Below, one piece after another: positions 1 to 6,718 of a stretch of DNA of 7,249 bases. The first letter of the stretch is position 1; each line of letters opens with the position of its first letter. The notes beneath the pieces were generated by a model that was not told the origin of the DNA, did no database searches, and saw only the letters and a program-made list of their open reading frames with translations. Position numbers and translations under genes: made by a program. Origin of the DNA: an uncultured Thermomonas sp. (GTDB lineage: Bacteria > Pseudomonadota > Gammaproteobacteria > Xanthomonadales > Xanthomonadaceae); the NCBI GenBank assembly GCA_946480065.1, contig CAMLJA010000094.1, positions 1-7,249 on the forward strand, in the 5' to 3' direction.

Positions 1-1
1 G

Positions 2-1030
2 GTGGTGGACAAGGAGAACGGCGGCAAGGCCGACGCCCTCAACGCCGGCATCAACACCGCGCGCTATCCCCTGTTCTGCGTGGTCGATGCCGACTGCATC
101 CTGCAGCAGGACAGCCTGGCGCGGGTGGTGCAGCCGTTCCTGGAGGACGCCACCACCGTGGCCACCGGCGGCGTTATCCGCGTGGTCAACGGCTGCAAGG
201 TCAAGAACGGCCTGATGGCGAAGGTGGAGCTGCCGGACAAGCTGCTGCCGCTGGTGCAGACGATCGAATACCTGCGCGCGTTCCTGTTCGGGCGCCTGGG
301 CTGGTCGCCGATCAACGCCCTGCTGATCATCTCGGGCGCGTTCGGCGTGTTCTACAAGGAGCGCGTGATCGCCGCCGGCGGCTACCAGCGCGACGTGGTG
401 GGCGAGGACATGGAGATGGTGGTGCGCCTGCACGACCACCTGCGCGAGGAGAAGCGGCCGTACCGGATCAGCTTCGTGCCCGACCCGATCTGCTGGACCG
501 AGGTGCCCACCGACCTGCGCTCGCTCTACAACCAGCGCGTGCGCTGGCAACAGGGCCTGGCCGAAAGCCTGTTCGGCAACTGGCGCCTGATGTTCCGCCG
601 CAACGGCGGCGCGGTGGGCTGGCTGGCGTACCCGTTCATGATGCTGTTCGAGTGCCTGGGCCCGGTGGTCGAGGTGCTGGGCTACGCGTCGGTGATCGCG
701 CTGGGCCTGACCGGCAACCTGTCGCCCGAGGCCTTCTTCGTGTTCCTGTTCGCCTCGATCGGGCTGGGGGTGCTGCTCTCGGTCAACGCGATGGTGCTGG
801 AGGAAATCTCCTTCCACCTGTATCCGCGCCCCGGCCAGCAGCTGAAGCTGTTCCTGGTCGCGATCCTGGAAAACCTGGGCTACCGCCAGATGACCTCGGT
901 GTTCCGGGTGATCGGCCTGCTGCGCTGGCTGCTGTCGCTGCGGCGGCGCGGGCACTGGGGCCATGTGCGCCGCCACGGCGACTGGGACGACCAGGCGCCC
1001 AAGGCCGCGGTCGGCGAGGCCACGCCATGA
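2..1030 (+). CDS. Membrane-bound family 2 glycosyltransferase, processive polysaccharide synthase type (5' end missing)
   Basis: This is the C-terminal 342 residues of a GT2 enzyme; the frame is open to the left edge, so the GTG at 2 is not the true start. Visible GT2 landmarks in order are a DAD metal/UDP-binding motif (86-94), the GED acceptor/catalytic-base motif (ED at 404-409) and a QRVRW motif followed by QQG (533-556), the QxxRW signature of processive synthases such as PgaC/IcaA, NodC, HasA and BcsA. Hydrophobic segments follow at about residues 204-237 and 243-266, with a further amphipathic or membrane stretch near 285-310 and a short basic tail, presumably cytoplasmic. Family knowledge: such enzymes polymerise a nucleotide-sugar in the cytoplasm and pass the chain through the inner membrane. 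The neighbouring outer-membrane TPR-barrel gene supports polysaccharide export. The sugar cannot be read from the sequence. About 100-150 N-terminal residues, including the start of the nucleotide-binding fold, lie upstream of the window. Confidence 0.9.
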   Translation: MVDKENGGKADALNAGINTARYPLFCVVDADCILQQDSLARVVQPFLEDATTVATGGVIRVVNGCKVKNGLMAKVELPDKLLPLVQTIEYLRAFLFGRLGWSPINALLIISGAFGVFYKERVIAAGGYQRDVVGEDMEMVVRLHDHLREEKRPYRISFVPDPICWTEVPTDLRSLYNQRVRWQQGLAESLFGNWRLMFRRNGGAVGWLAYPFMMLFECLGPVVEVLGYASVIALGLTGNLSPEAFFVFLFASIGLGVLLSVNAMVLEEISFHLYPRPGQQLKLFLVAILENLGYRQMTSVFRVIGLLRWLLSLRRRGHWGHVRRHGDWDDQAPKAAVGEATP

Positions 1031-1050
1031 CCGCCCATCCCGCTTCCGCG

Positions 1051-1055
1051 AAGGA
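1051..1055 (+). promoter_or_regulatory. Shine-Dalgarno site that fixes the yaiO-like start
   Basis: AAGGA lies 7 bases before the ATG at 1063. It favours that start over the in-frame ATG at 1027, which overlaps the upstream stop codon as ATGA but has no comparable site and would place 12 polar residues ahead of the signal peptide. Confidence 0.6.
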
Positions 1056-1062
1056 CTCCCCG

Positions 1063-2331
1063 ATGCGCCTGCTGCTGCCCGCCCTGCTCCCGCTCGCGCT
1101 GCTCTCAGTCGGTGCTCCCGCGGCCGCCCAGTCGGCGCCAGCCGCCGCCGACGGTTACGTGGCGCGGCTCGAACAGGCCCGCGCGCTGGCCACCTCGGGC
1201 GATCCGACGCAGCGCGAACAGGCGCTGGCGCTGTACGCGGCCATGCTGGCGGATTCCCCCGGCAACAGCGACGTGCTGCTCGCGCGCGGCCGCACCTTCG
1301 CGTGGATGCAGCGCTACGCGGAGGCCGAATCGGACCTGCGCGCGGTCACCGACGCGCGCCCGGATTACGCCGACGCCTGGTCCGCGTTGGGCGACATGTA
1401 CCTGTGGAGCGGGCGCCCGCGGCTGGCGGCCGATGCCTACGCGCACTGGGTGGCGCTGGCGCCGGACGACCCGGCGCCGCGCGTCGCCCGCGGCCGCGCC
1501 CTGCGCGATGCCGGCGATCCCGAGGGCGCCCGCATCGACTTCGCCGCCGCCGCCGAGCGCGGTGCGCCCGCCGCGGACGCGGCGCGCCTGGCCGCGGGCG
1601 CCGACCCGCGGACGGCCCTGCCCGAGGCCACGGTGGGCGACGGCTATTCGTGGTCGCTGCGCGCCGGCCTGGACCGCACGACGTTCACCGGCGGACGCGA
1701 GGCCTGGACCGACGCCGACGTGGCGCTGCGGCGCAAGTTCGAGCGCGGTTCGCTGGCGCTGGAATGGCTGCAGGCGGACCATTTCGGCCGCACCAACCAC
1801 GCGTGGGCGCTGGACGGCTACGCGTCGCTGTGGGCGCGCGCCTATGCCAACCTGCGCTACCAGCGCGGTCCGTCGGACGGCATCCTGCCGCGCGACGCCT
1901 GGCGCGCGGAGCTGTTCCAGGGCGTGGGCCGCGGCTGGGAACTGTCGGCCAGCGTGGACCACCTGCGCTACAACTCGGATACCGAGTTCTACGGCGTGGG
2001 CGTGGGCCGCTACGTCGGCAACTGGTACCTGCGCTACAAGCTGCAGCACGTGCCCGGCGTGAGTTCCGGCAGCTGGAGCCACCGCGTGCTCGCGCGCAAC
2101 TACTACCGCGGCGACGCCGACGACTACTTCGAGGTCAGCGCCGGCAGCGGCCGCAGCAGCGACCTCGACCGCACGGGCGCCCTGGTCCGCAACAGCAACG
2201 CGGCGCTCGGCGTGGCCTGGGTGCATTACTTCCACCCTCGCTGGGGGTTCAAGATCGGCGCCGGTTATGCCGACGACGCCGACGGCTTCGACGAACGCCG
2301 GCTGTCGTTCGCGCTGTACACGCGCTGGTGA
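1063..2331 (+). CDS. Secreted TPR plus YaiO-type outer-membrane beta-barrel protein, probable polysaccharide export porin
   Basis: The protein is 422 residues from ATG 1063, chosen because of the AAGGA site and because it gives a clean signal peptide: MR, a Leu-rich core, and cleavage near PAAAQ at about residues 20-23. Residues ~28-165 form three to four TPR-like helical pairs (the ALALYAAMLADSPGN and AWSALGDMYLWSGRP stretches are typical). Residues ~195-422 are alternating polar/aromatic strands with no long hydrophobic helix, ending in an aromatic residue (YTRW) as many barrels do. This resembles the YaiO outer-membrane domain. PgaA, the PNAG exporter, has the same order of parts (periplasmic TPRs, then barrel) but is about twice as long. 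The start is 32 bases after the glycosyltransferase stop, so the two are probably co-transcribed. Role inferred: passage of the polymer through the outer membrane, with the TPR part binding chain or partner proteins. The symbol yaiO is withheld because orthology to the TPR-less E. coli protein is not shown. Confidence 0.8.
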   Translation: MRLLLPALLPLALLSVGAPAAAQSAPAAADGYVARLEQARALATSGDPTQREQALALYAAMLADSPGNSDVLLARGRTFAWMQRYAEAESDLRAVTDARPDYADAWSALGDMYLWSGRPRLAADAYAHWVALAPDDPAPRVARGRALRDAGDPEGARIDFAAAAERGAPAADAARLAAGADPRTALPEATVGDGYSWSLRAGLDRTTFTGGREAWTDADVALRRKFERGSLALEWLQADHFGRTNHAWALDGYASLWARAYANLRYQRGPSDGILPRDAWRAELFQGVGRGWELSASVDHLRYNSDTEFYGVGVGRYVGNWYLRYKLQHVPGVSSGSWSHRVLARNYYRGDADDYFEVSAGSGRSSDLDRTGALVRNSNAALGVAWVHYFHPRWGFKIGAGYADDADGFDERRLSFALYTRW

Positions 2332-4721
2332 CGGAGCGCGCCGCCGCGCGTGCCCCCGACGACGCCGGGCCTGGCCCGGCGTCGCGCTTCCTGGCCTGGT
2401 ACCCGGCGCTGCTGCTGGCCCAGCTGGCACTGGCCGGTTGGGCGCTGGCGGCCGGGCTGGGCGAGGACGCCAGCGGAGCGTCGCCGACCGCGGTGGGGGC
2501 GGCGGCGATCGGCAACCAGCTGCTGGGGCTGCTGCGGGCCACCCCAGTGCTCTTCCTGGTGTCCTGGCCGCTGCTGCGGCTGCGCGGCGCGCGCGCGCGG
2601 CTGCTGGCCGCCGGCGTCGCCTGGTCGCTGTTCCTGTTGGCGCAGGTCGCGCTGGAACAGTACTTCCTCGCCGCGCGCACGCCGCTGGGCGCCGACCTGT
2701 TCGGCTACACCCTGCGGGAGATCCGCACCACGATCGCGGGCACCGCGCCGGATGCCGCCGGCCTGCTGGGCTGGCTGCTGCCGCTGGCGGCCCTGTGGCT
2801 GGGCCTGGCGTGGCGGGCGCGGCGTACAGTCCGCCGCCGCGGCCGCGCCGCCGCGGTGCTGGTGCTGGCGGGCATGGCGACGTGGGCTCTGCCGGTCGCG
2901 GCGGGCGTGCGCGGGTTCCCCGAGGCCGCCCGCGACCTGGCCACGGACAAGCTGGCGTATTTCGCGGCCGACGCCCTGCACTGGCTAGGCGGCTCCGCGC
3001 AGGGCGCGGCCACCGCGGCGGTGGCCGCTCGCGCCGGGGGCGAATCGCAGGGCGCGGATGCCGATGCCGCCTTCCCGTTCCTGCACGCCGAGGCCACGCC
3101 CGACGCATTGGGCCCGTACTTCGGGCCCACCCGGGACGGCCGCCCGCCGAACATCGTGGTGATCGTGGTCGAAGGCCTGGGGCGGTCGTTCTCCGGCCCG
3201 GGCGCGCCGCTCGGCAGCTTCACCCCGTTCCTGGACACGCTGGCCGCGCGCGGCCTGTACTTCGAGAATTTCCTGGCCAACCAGGGCCGCACGTTCGGGG
3301 TGCTGCCGTCGCTGTTCGGCTCGCTGCCGGTGGCCGACCAGGGATTCGCCGCGCTGGGCCGGCGGATGCCGCCGCACGCCGGGCTGTTCAACGTGCTGCA
3401 GCGGCAGGGCTACCAGGCCGCCTTCTACGCCGGCTTCGACCTGGGTTTCGACAACGAGCGCGCCTTCCTGCAGCTGCAGGAAGTCGAGCGCCAGGTGGGG
3501 CTGGCCAACTTCGGCCCCGGCTACCGCAAGAACCCCTACAGCGAATGGGGCTACCCGGACAGCGAGCTGGTTTCGCGGGTGATCGCCGATGCCGGGCGCC
3601 TGCAGCCTCCGTTCGTGCTGGCGATGCAGACCATCAGCATGCACACCACCTACCGCTTCCCCGGCCAGGAGGCCTACCTGGCCCGGCTGGAGCCGCGGCT
3701 GGACGCGCTGGGCATCCCGCAGGCGCGCCGCGGCGCCTACCGCCGCGACGCCGCCATCTACAGCACCGTCCTGTTCACCGACGACCAGCTGCGGCGGTAT
3801 TTCGAAGCGGCCGAACGCGCGCCGTGGTACCCGGACACCATCTTCCTGGTGACCGGCGACCACCGCCTCACCGAGATCCCGATGGATACCTACATCGACC
3901 GCTACCACGTGCCGCTGCTGGTGTTCTCGCCGCTGCTGCGCAGGCCGGCGCGGATCGGCGCGGTGTCCTCGCACCTGGACGTCACGCCGTCGCTGCTGGC
4001 GCTGCTCTCGCATTCCTACGGGCTGCGGCGGCCGGCGCGGACGACCTGGACGGGGCCGGGCCTGGACATGGGCGCGGCGTTCGCCAGCCGGCACGCGATC
4101 CCGCTGAAGCACACCAAGACCAGCGACGTGGACTTCGTGGCCGGGCGCTGGTTCGTGCACGACGGCGAGGTGGCGGAACTGTTGGACGGCATGCGCACGG
4201 CGCCGGTGGACGATGCCGGCGTGCGCGCCTGGGCGCTGCGGCAGCGCGACGCCTACCTGGCCGAGAACGCGACCTTCCTGCGCCGCGGCGCGCTGTCGCC
4301 GGAGGGCGGCGCGCCCGCGCTGGTCGCGTTCGCGGCGACTCCCGCCGCGCCCTCGCCCGCCACCGCGGCCGCGCCGCTGCCGGCGGGCCTGGGCCTGGAC
4401 GCGGTGCATGCGCAACCGGGCGGCGGCGGGGTGGAAGTGGTGGCCACCTTCGCCAATGGCGATGCCGCCGACTCGCGCGGCTTCGTGCCGCTGGCGGTGC
4501 TGGCCGCCGGGGACGGACGCGAACTTCGCGAGGCCTACGGCGCGGCGGTGGTGCTGCGCCCGGGCGAGCGCCGCCAGGTGCGCCTGCTGCTGGAGGCGCC
4601 CGCGCTGGCGCCCGGCCGCTATTACGTCTCGGTGCTGCCCTCCGATCCGGACACCGGCAAGCCGGTCGGCCGCGGGCGCTACAAGCTGGCGGTGGACATC
4701 GCCGGCGGCGCGGCGCCGTGA
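2328..4721 (+). CDS. LtaS/OpgB-like membrane sulfatase-fold transferase with extra C-terminal beta domain
   Basis: The protein is 797 residues from GTG 2328, which overlaps the upstream stop as GTGA; no Shine-Dalgarno is evident, so translational coupling is likely. Five hydrophobic segments (about residues 21-44, 64-85, 90-115, 144-165, 172-195) precede a periplasmic alkaline-phosphatase/sulfatase-superfamily domain (~265-590). Expected active-site positions are present: E282 in VVEGLGRSF (metal), T322 in QGRTFG (nucleophile position), H439 in SMHTTY, and D511-H512 in VTGDHR (metal/substrate). A threonine nucleophile is typical of LtaS, OpgB and EptA-like phosphotransferases, whereas true sulfatases use a Cys/Ser that is converted to formylglycine. 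A Pro/Ala linker (~665-690) leads to a beta-rich, Ig-like tail of ~105 residues. Family knowledge: these enzymes transfer phosphoglycerol or phosphoethanolamine from phospholipid head groups to glycans or lipids. Context suggests decoration of the operon's polysaccharide, as BcsG does for cellulose and OpgB for periplasmic glucans. Donor and acceptor are unknown. Confidence 0.85.
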   Translation: MTERAAARAPDDAGPGPASRFLAWYPALLLAQLALAGWALAAGLGEDASGASPTAVGAAAIGNQLLGLLRATPVLFLVSWPLLRLRGARARLLAAGVAWSLFLLAQVALEQYFLAARTPLGADLFGYTLREIRTTIAGTAPDAAGLLGWLLPLAALWLGLAWRARRTVRRRGRAAAVLVLAGMATWALPVAAGVRGFPEAARDLATDKLAYFAADALHWLGGSAQGAATAAVAARAGGESQGADADAAFPFLHAEATPDALGPYFGPTRDGRPPNIVVIVVEGLGRSFSGPGAPLGSFTPFLDTLAARGLYFENFLANQGRTFGVLPSLFGSLPVADQGFAALGRRMPPHAGLFNVLQRQGYQAAFYAGFDLGFDNERAFLQLQEVERQVGLANFGPGYRKNPYSEWGYPDSELVSRVIADAGRLQPPFVLAMQTISMHTTYRFPGQEAYLARLEPRLDALGIPQARRGAYRRDAAIYSTVLFTDDQLRRYFEAAERAPWYPDTIFLVTGDHRLTEIPMDTYIDRYHVPLLVFSPLLRRPARIGAVSSHLDVTPSLLALLSHSYGLRRPARTTWTGPGLDMGAAFASRHAIPLKHTKTSDVDFVAGRWFVHDGEVAELLDGMRTAPVDDAGVRAWALRQRDAYLAENATFLRRGALSPEGGAPALVAFAATPAAPSPATAAAPLPAGLGLDAVHAQPGGGGVEVVATFANGDAADSRGFVPLAVLAAGDGRELREAYGAAVVLRPGERRQVRLLLEAPALAPGRYYVSVLPSDPDTGKPVGRGRYKLAVDIAGGAAP

Positions 4722-5689
4722 GCGGCCGCGCCGCCCGCTGGCTCCTCGGCGCGCTGCTGGCGGTGCTGGCGCTGTCCGCCGGCGGCGCCGGCCCGCGCCC
4801 GCCACCGGCGTCGCGCGCGGTCTGGACCTGGGAGCAGCCGTCCTACGCGATGCTGGAATCGCCCGCGGTGGCGGACGAGGCGCTGGACTTCCTGGCGCGC
4901 AAGCGGATCGGCATCGTCTACCTGTACGCCGACGCGTTCGGCGGCCGCAACCTGCTGGTGCAGGAGCCGGCGCGCTACCGCGCCTTCATCCGTGCCGCGC
5001 ATGCGCGCGGGATCCGGGTGTACGCGCTGCTGGGCTCCTGGTACCTGCATACCGAGCGCTACGTGCTGCCCGCGCACCAGCGCGAGGCGGTGGCGATGCT
5101 GCAGCGGGTGCTGGACTACAACGCCACGTCCGCGCGCCGGGAGCGCTTCGACGGCGTGAACTACGACATCGAGCCGCACCTGCTGGACGAGTGGAACGAC
5201 GCCGCCCGGCCGCGGCTGCTGCGCGGCTTCCTGGACATGACTGCGGCGATGATGGCCGCCCGGCGCAAGTCGGGGCAGGCGCTGCCGGTGGGGCCGGCGA
5301 TGCCGTTCTGGTGGGACGGCATCACGGTGGAGTGGCGGGGCGCGCGCAAGCCCGCCAGCCAGCACGTGGCCGACCTGACCGACTTCGTGGCGCTGATGGA
5401 CTACCGCAACCGCGCGGCGGGCAGCGACTCGATCCTCTCGCACGCGCAGGACGAACTGGACTACGCGCGCCGCACCGGCAAGCGGGTGGCGATCGGCCTG
5501 GAGTTCAACCCGTCCACCCCGGCCAAGCTCAGCTTCCACGGCCGGAGCGAGGCCGCGTTCGAACGCGAGGCGGCGGCGGTGGAGGCGGCCTGGGGCGGGG
5601 ACCCGGCGTTCGCGGGCTTCGTCTTCCACCACTACGAAGGCTACCGGCGTTTCGTGGGCGCCCCGGTGCCCGGCGACGCGCCGCCCTGA
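4718..5689 (+). CDS. Secreted GH18-like TIM-barrel protein, putative polysaccharide hydrolase
   Basis: The protein is 323 residues from GTG 4718, which overlaps the upstream stop as GTGA. The start is supported by the signal peptide or anchor it creates: MSGRAARW, a Leu/Ala core to about residue 21, then a Gly/Pro stretch. I do not recognise a named family, but the mature part reads as a (beta/alpha)8 barrel. The strand RIGIVYLYAD is followed by GIRVYALLG, then FDGVNYDIEP (D145, N148, D150, E152), ALMDYRN (M227-N231), VAIGLEFNP and FAGFVFHHYEGY. FDGVNYDIE matches the GH18 DGxDxDxE signature except that Asn replaces the middle Asp; the proton-donor position E152 and the preceding D150 are kept. 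ALMDYR lies where GH18 enzymes carry MxYD. The inferred role is periplasmic cleavage or trimming of the polymer made by the operon, comparable to the glycosidase domain of PgaB. A non-catalytic glycan-binding role is also possible. Confidence 0.7.
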   Translation: MSGRAARWLLGALLAVLALSAGGAGPRPPPASRAVWTWEQPSYAMLESPAVADEALDFLARKRIGIVYLYADAFGGRNLLVQEPARYRAFIRAAHARGIRVYALLGSWYLHTERYVLPAHQREAVAMLQRVLDYNATSARRERFDGVNYDIEPHLLDEWNDAARPRLLRGFLDMTAAMMAARRKSGQALPVGPAMPFWWDGITVEWRGARKPASQHVADLTDFVALMDYRNRAAGSDSILSHAQDELDYARRTGKRVAIGLEFNPSTPAKLSFHGRSEAAFEREAAAVEAAWGGDPAFAGFVFHHYEGYRRFVGAPVPGDAPP

Positions 5690-5704
5690 GCGCTCAGCGC
5701 TCGG
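5686..5704. other. Hairpin/palindrome joining two convergent genes
   Basis: TGAGCGCTCA at 5687-5696 is a perfect 10-bp palindrome containing the TGA of the GH18-like gene (5687-5689) and, on the other strand, the TGA of the LysR gene (5694-5696). An overlapping stem, GAGCGC (5688-5693) and GCGCTC (5697-5702) around a TCA loop, can be extended by a wobble pair and a C-G pair to 5686/5704. It could help end transcription in both directions, but there is no T-run on either side, so it is not a standard intrinsic terminator. Confidence 0.35.
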
Positions 5705-6659
5705 AGTGCCCGCCCTCGTCGTAGCCGCGGGGCGCCAGCAGGTCGGGCTTGATCAGCTCGGCGAAGGCGCGCGCCTGCGGCGACAGGAACTTGCCCTTGC
5801 GCATCACGATCCCGTAGCTGCGCGCGGGGAACCAGCGCGCCAGCGAGCGCGCCGCCAGCCGCTGGCGGTCGGCATCGGTCAGGCAGATCGCGGTCACGAT
5901 GCTGATGCCCAGCCCCATCGCCACGTACTGCTTGATGACCTCCCAGCCGCCCACCTCCAGCGCCACGGTGTAGGGCACGCGGTTCTGCTGGAACACCAGG
6001 TCCACCAGCCGGTAGGTGGTCAGGCGCTTGGGCGGCAGGATCAGCCCGTAGGGCGACAGGTCCTCCAGCGCCAGCTCGCGCTTGCCGGCCAGCGGGTGGT
6101 CCGGCGGGGTGATCAGCATCGGGTCGAAGCGGTAGGCCGGCGCGTAGGCCAGGTCGGTGGGGACGTCCAGCATCGAGCCCACCGCCAGGTCCACCGCGTC
6201 GCTGCGCAGCAGGTCCAGCCCGCCGGCGCCGGTGACGTTGTGCAGGGTCAGCCGCACGTCCGGGTAGCGCTGGCGGAAGGCCTCCACGATCCCGGGCAGC
6301 AAATAGAGGATGGTGGAGCTGCCCGCGGCCACGTGCAGCTCGCCGGCATCCAGCCCGCGCACCCGTTCGCGGAAATCGGCGGCCAAGCCGTCCAGCCCCT
6401 CCACCAGCGGCCGCGCCATCTCGTACAGCAGTTCCCCTTCGCGGGTGGGCACCAGCCGCCGGCCGCTGCGCTCCAGCAGGCGCACCCCCAGTTCGCGCTC
6501 CAGCGCCTGCACCTGCAGGGTCACCGCCGGCTGGCTGAGGTAGAGCGCCTCGGCTGCGCGCGACACCGAGCCCAGCCGCGCCACCTGGCAGAACGCCCGC
6601 AGCGGCTTCAGGCGGGAACCCTTGTAGGCGAAGCGCACGGCAGCGGGGCCTTTCGCCAT
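5694..6659 (-). CDS. LysR-type transcriptional regulator with CysB-like effector domain, probable regulator of aceB
   Basis: The protein is 321 residues, normal for the family. Residues ~16-75 hold the winged helix-turn-helix: LKPLRAFCQVARLGSVSRAA, then LYLSQPAVTLQVQALERELG, the classic LysR recognition-helix region. Residues ~105-305 are the periplasmic-binding-protein-like effector domain, with GSSTILYLLPGIVEAF (113-128) at the first lobe and GGWEVIKQYVAMGLGISIV (237-255) near the hinge. The latter resembles CysB/Cbl-type proteins, as does the MRKGKFLSP stretch (286-294). The ATG at 6659 is preceded by AGGA with only 3 bases between, which is weak; a GTG at 6638 (V8), still ahead of the HTH, is an alternative. 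The gene is divergent from malate synthase A across 111 bp containing two palindromes, the usual LysR layout for controlling the neighbour and repressing itself. The effector is unknown; the CysB resemblance does not make this a sulfur regulator. Confidence 0.9.
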   Translation of the reverse strand: MAKGPAAVRFAYKGSRLKPLRAFCQVARLGSVSRAAEALYLSQPAVTLQVQALERELGVRLLERSGRRLVPTREGELLYEMARPLVEGLDGLAADFRERVRGLDAGELHVAAGSSTILYLLPGIVEAFRQRYPDVRLTLHNVTGAGGLDLLRSDAVDLAVGSMLDVPTDLAYAPAYRFDPMLITPPDHPLAGKRELALEDLSPYGLILPPKRLTTYRLVDLVFQQNRVPYTVALEVGGWEVIKQYVAMGLGISIVTAICLTDADRQRLAARSLARWFPARSYGIVMRKGKFLSPQARAFAELIKPDLLAPRGYDEGGHSER

Positions 6660-6672
6660 GGATCCTGCTTAT

Positions 6673-6691
6673 GTATTTGGAATGCAAATAC
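6673..6691. promoter_or_regulatory. Inverted repeat 1, candidate LysR-type operator
   Basis: Arms GTATTTG (6673-6679) and CAAATAC (6685-6691) are perfect complements around a 5-base centre GAATG. The inner 13 bases (T6676 to A6688) fit the loose T-N11-A pattern of LysR binding sites. It covers the predicted lysR transcription start and touches the lysR -10, consistent with self-repression. Confidence 0.5.
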
Positions 6692-6718
6692 TAAACATTG
6701 ACAAATCTGCTTTGTCAA
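6690..6718 (-). promoter_or_regulatory. Predicted lysR promoter
   Basis: On the minus strand a perfect -35 TTGACA (plus 6713-6718) is followed after 17 bases by TTTAGT (plus 6690-6695), which matches four of six -10 consensus positions. Transcription would begin near 6683 and reach the ATG at 6659 after a short leader. Confidence 0.5.
6698..6718. promoter_or_regulatory. Inverted repeat 2, operator-like palindrome carrying -35 elements on both strands
   Basis: Arms TTGACAAA (6698-6705) and TTTGTCAA (6711-6718) are perfect 8-bp complements around TCTGC. Each arm contains TTGACA reading outward on its own strand: plus 6698-6703 toward aceB, and the complement of 6713-6718 toward lysR. A protein bound here would cover both -35 elements. 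It could be the LysR operator or the site of another regulator. Confidence 0.55.

Noticed and set aside
652..1062. Upstream extension of the TPR-barrel frame back to 652
   Set aside because: It would overlap the glycosyltransferase by nearly 380 bases and bury the signal peptide. The added sequence is Arg/Pro/Gly-rich and unlike protein.
1027..1062. ATG at 1027 (ATGA overlap) as the start of the TPR-barrel gene
   Set aside because: The in-frame ATG at 1063 has AAGGA at 7 bases and gives a standard signal peptide. The 1027 start adds 12 polar residues, though it is not fully excluded.
963..2327. Upstream extension of the LtaS-like frame back to 963
   Set aside because: It overlaps the whole TPR-barrel gene in another frame and is Arg-rich junk; the hydrophobic N-terminus starts just after GTG 2328.
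1105..4805. Very long minus-strand open frames (1105-3108 and 2985-4805)
   Set aside because: They lie antisense to the TPR-barrel and LtaS-like genes, are rich in Arg/Ala/Pro/Gly low-complexity sequence and show no domain. High GC removes stop codons, so such shadows are expected.
5686..5704. Standard Rho-independent terminator after the GH18-like gene
   Set aside because: The stem is short and no T-run follows on either strand, so only a hairpin is reported.
5641..6687. Second minus-strand open frame over the LysR gene
   Set aside because: It is the out-of-frame reading of lysR; only the 5694-6659 frame shows the HTH and effector domain.
5706..6701. Plus-strand open frame antisense to the LysR gene
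   Set aside because: It is His/Gln/Arg/Ala-rich with no recognisable domain, opposite a clear LysR coding sequence.
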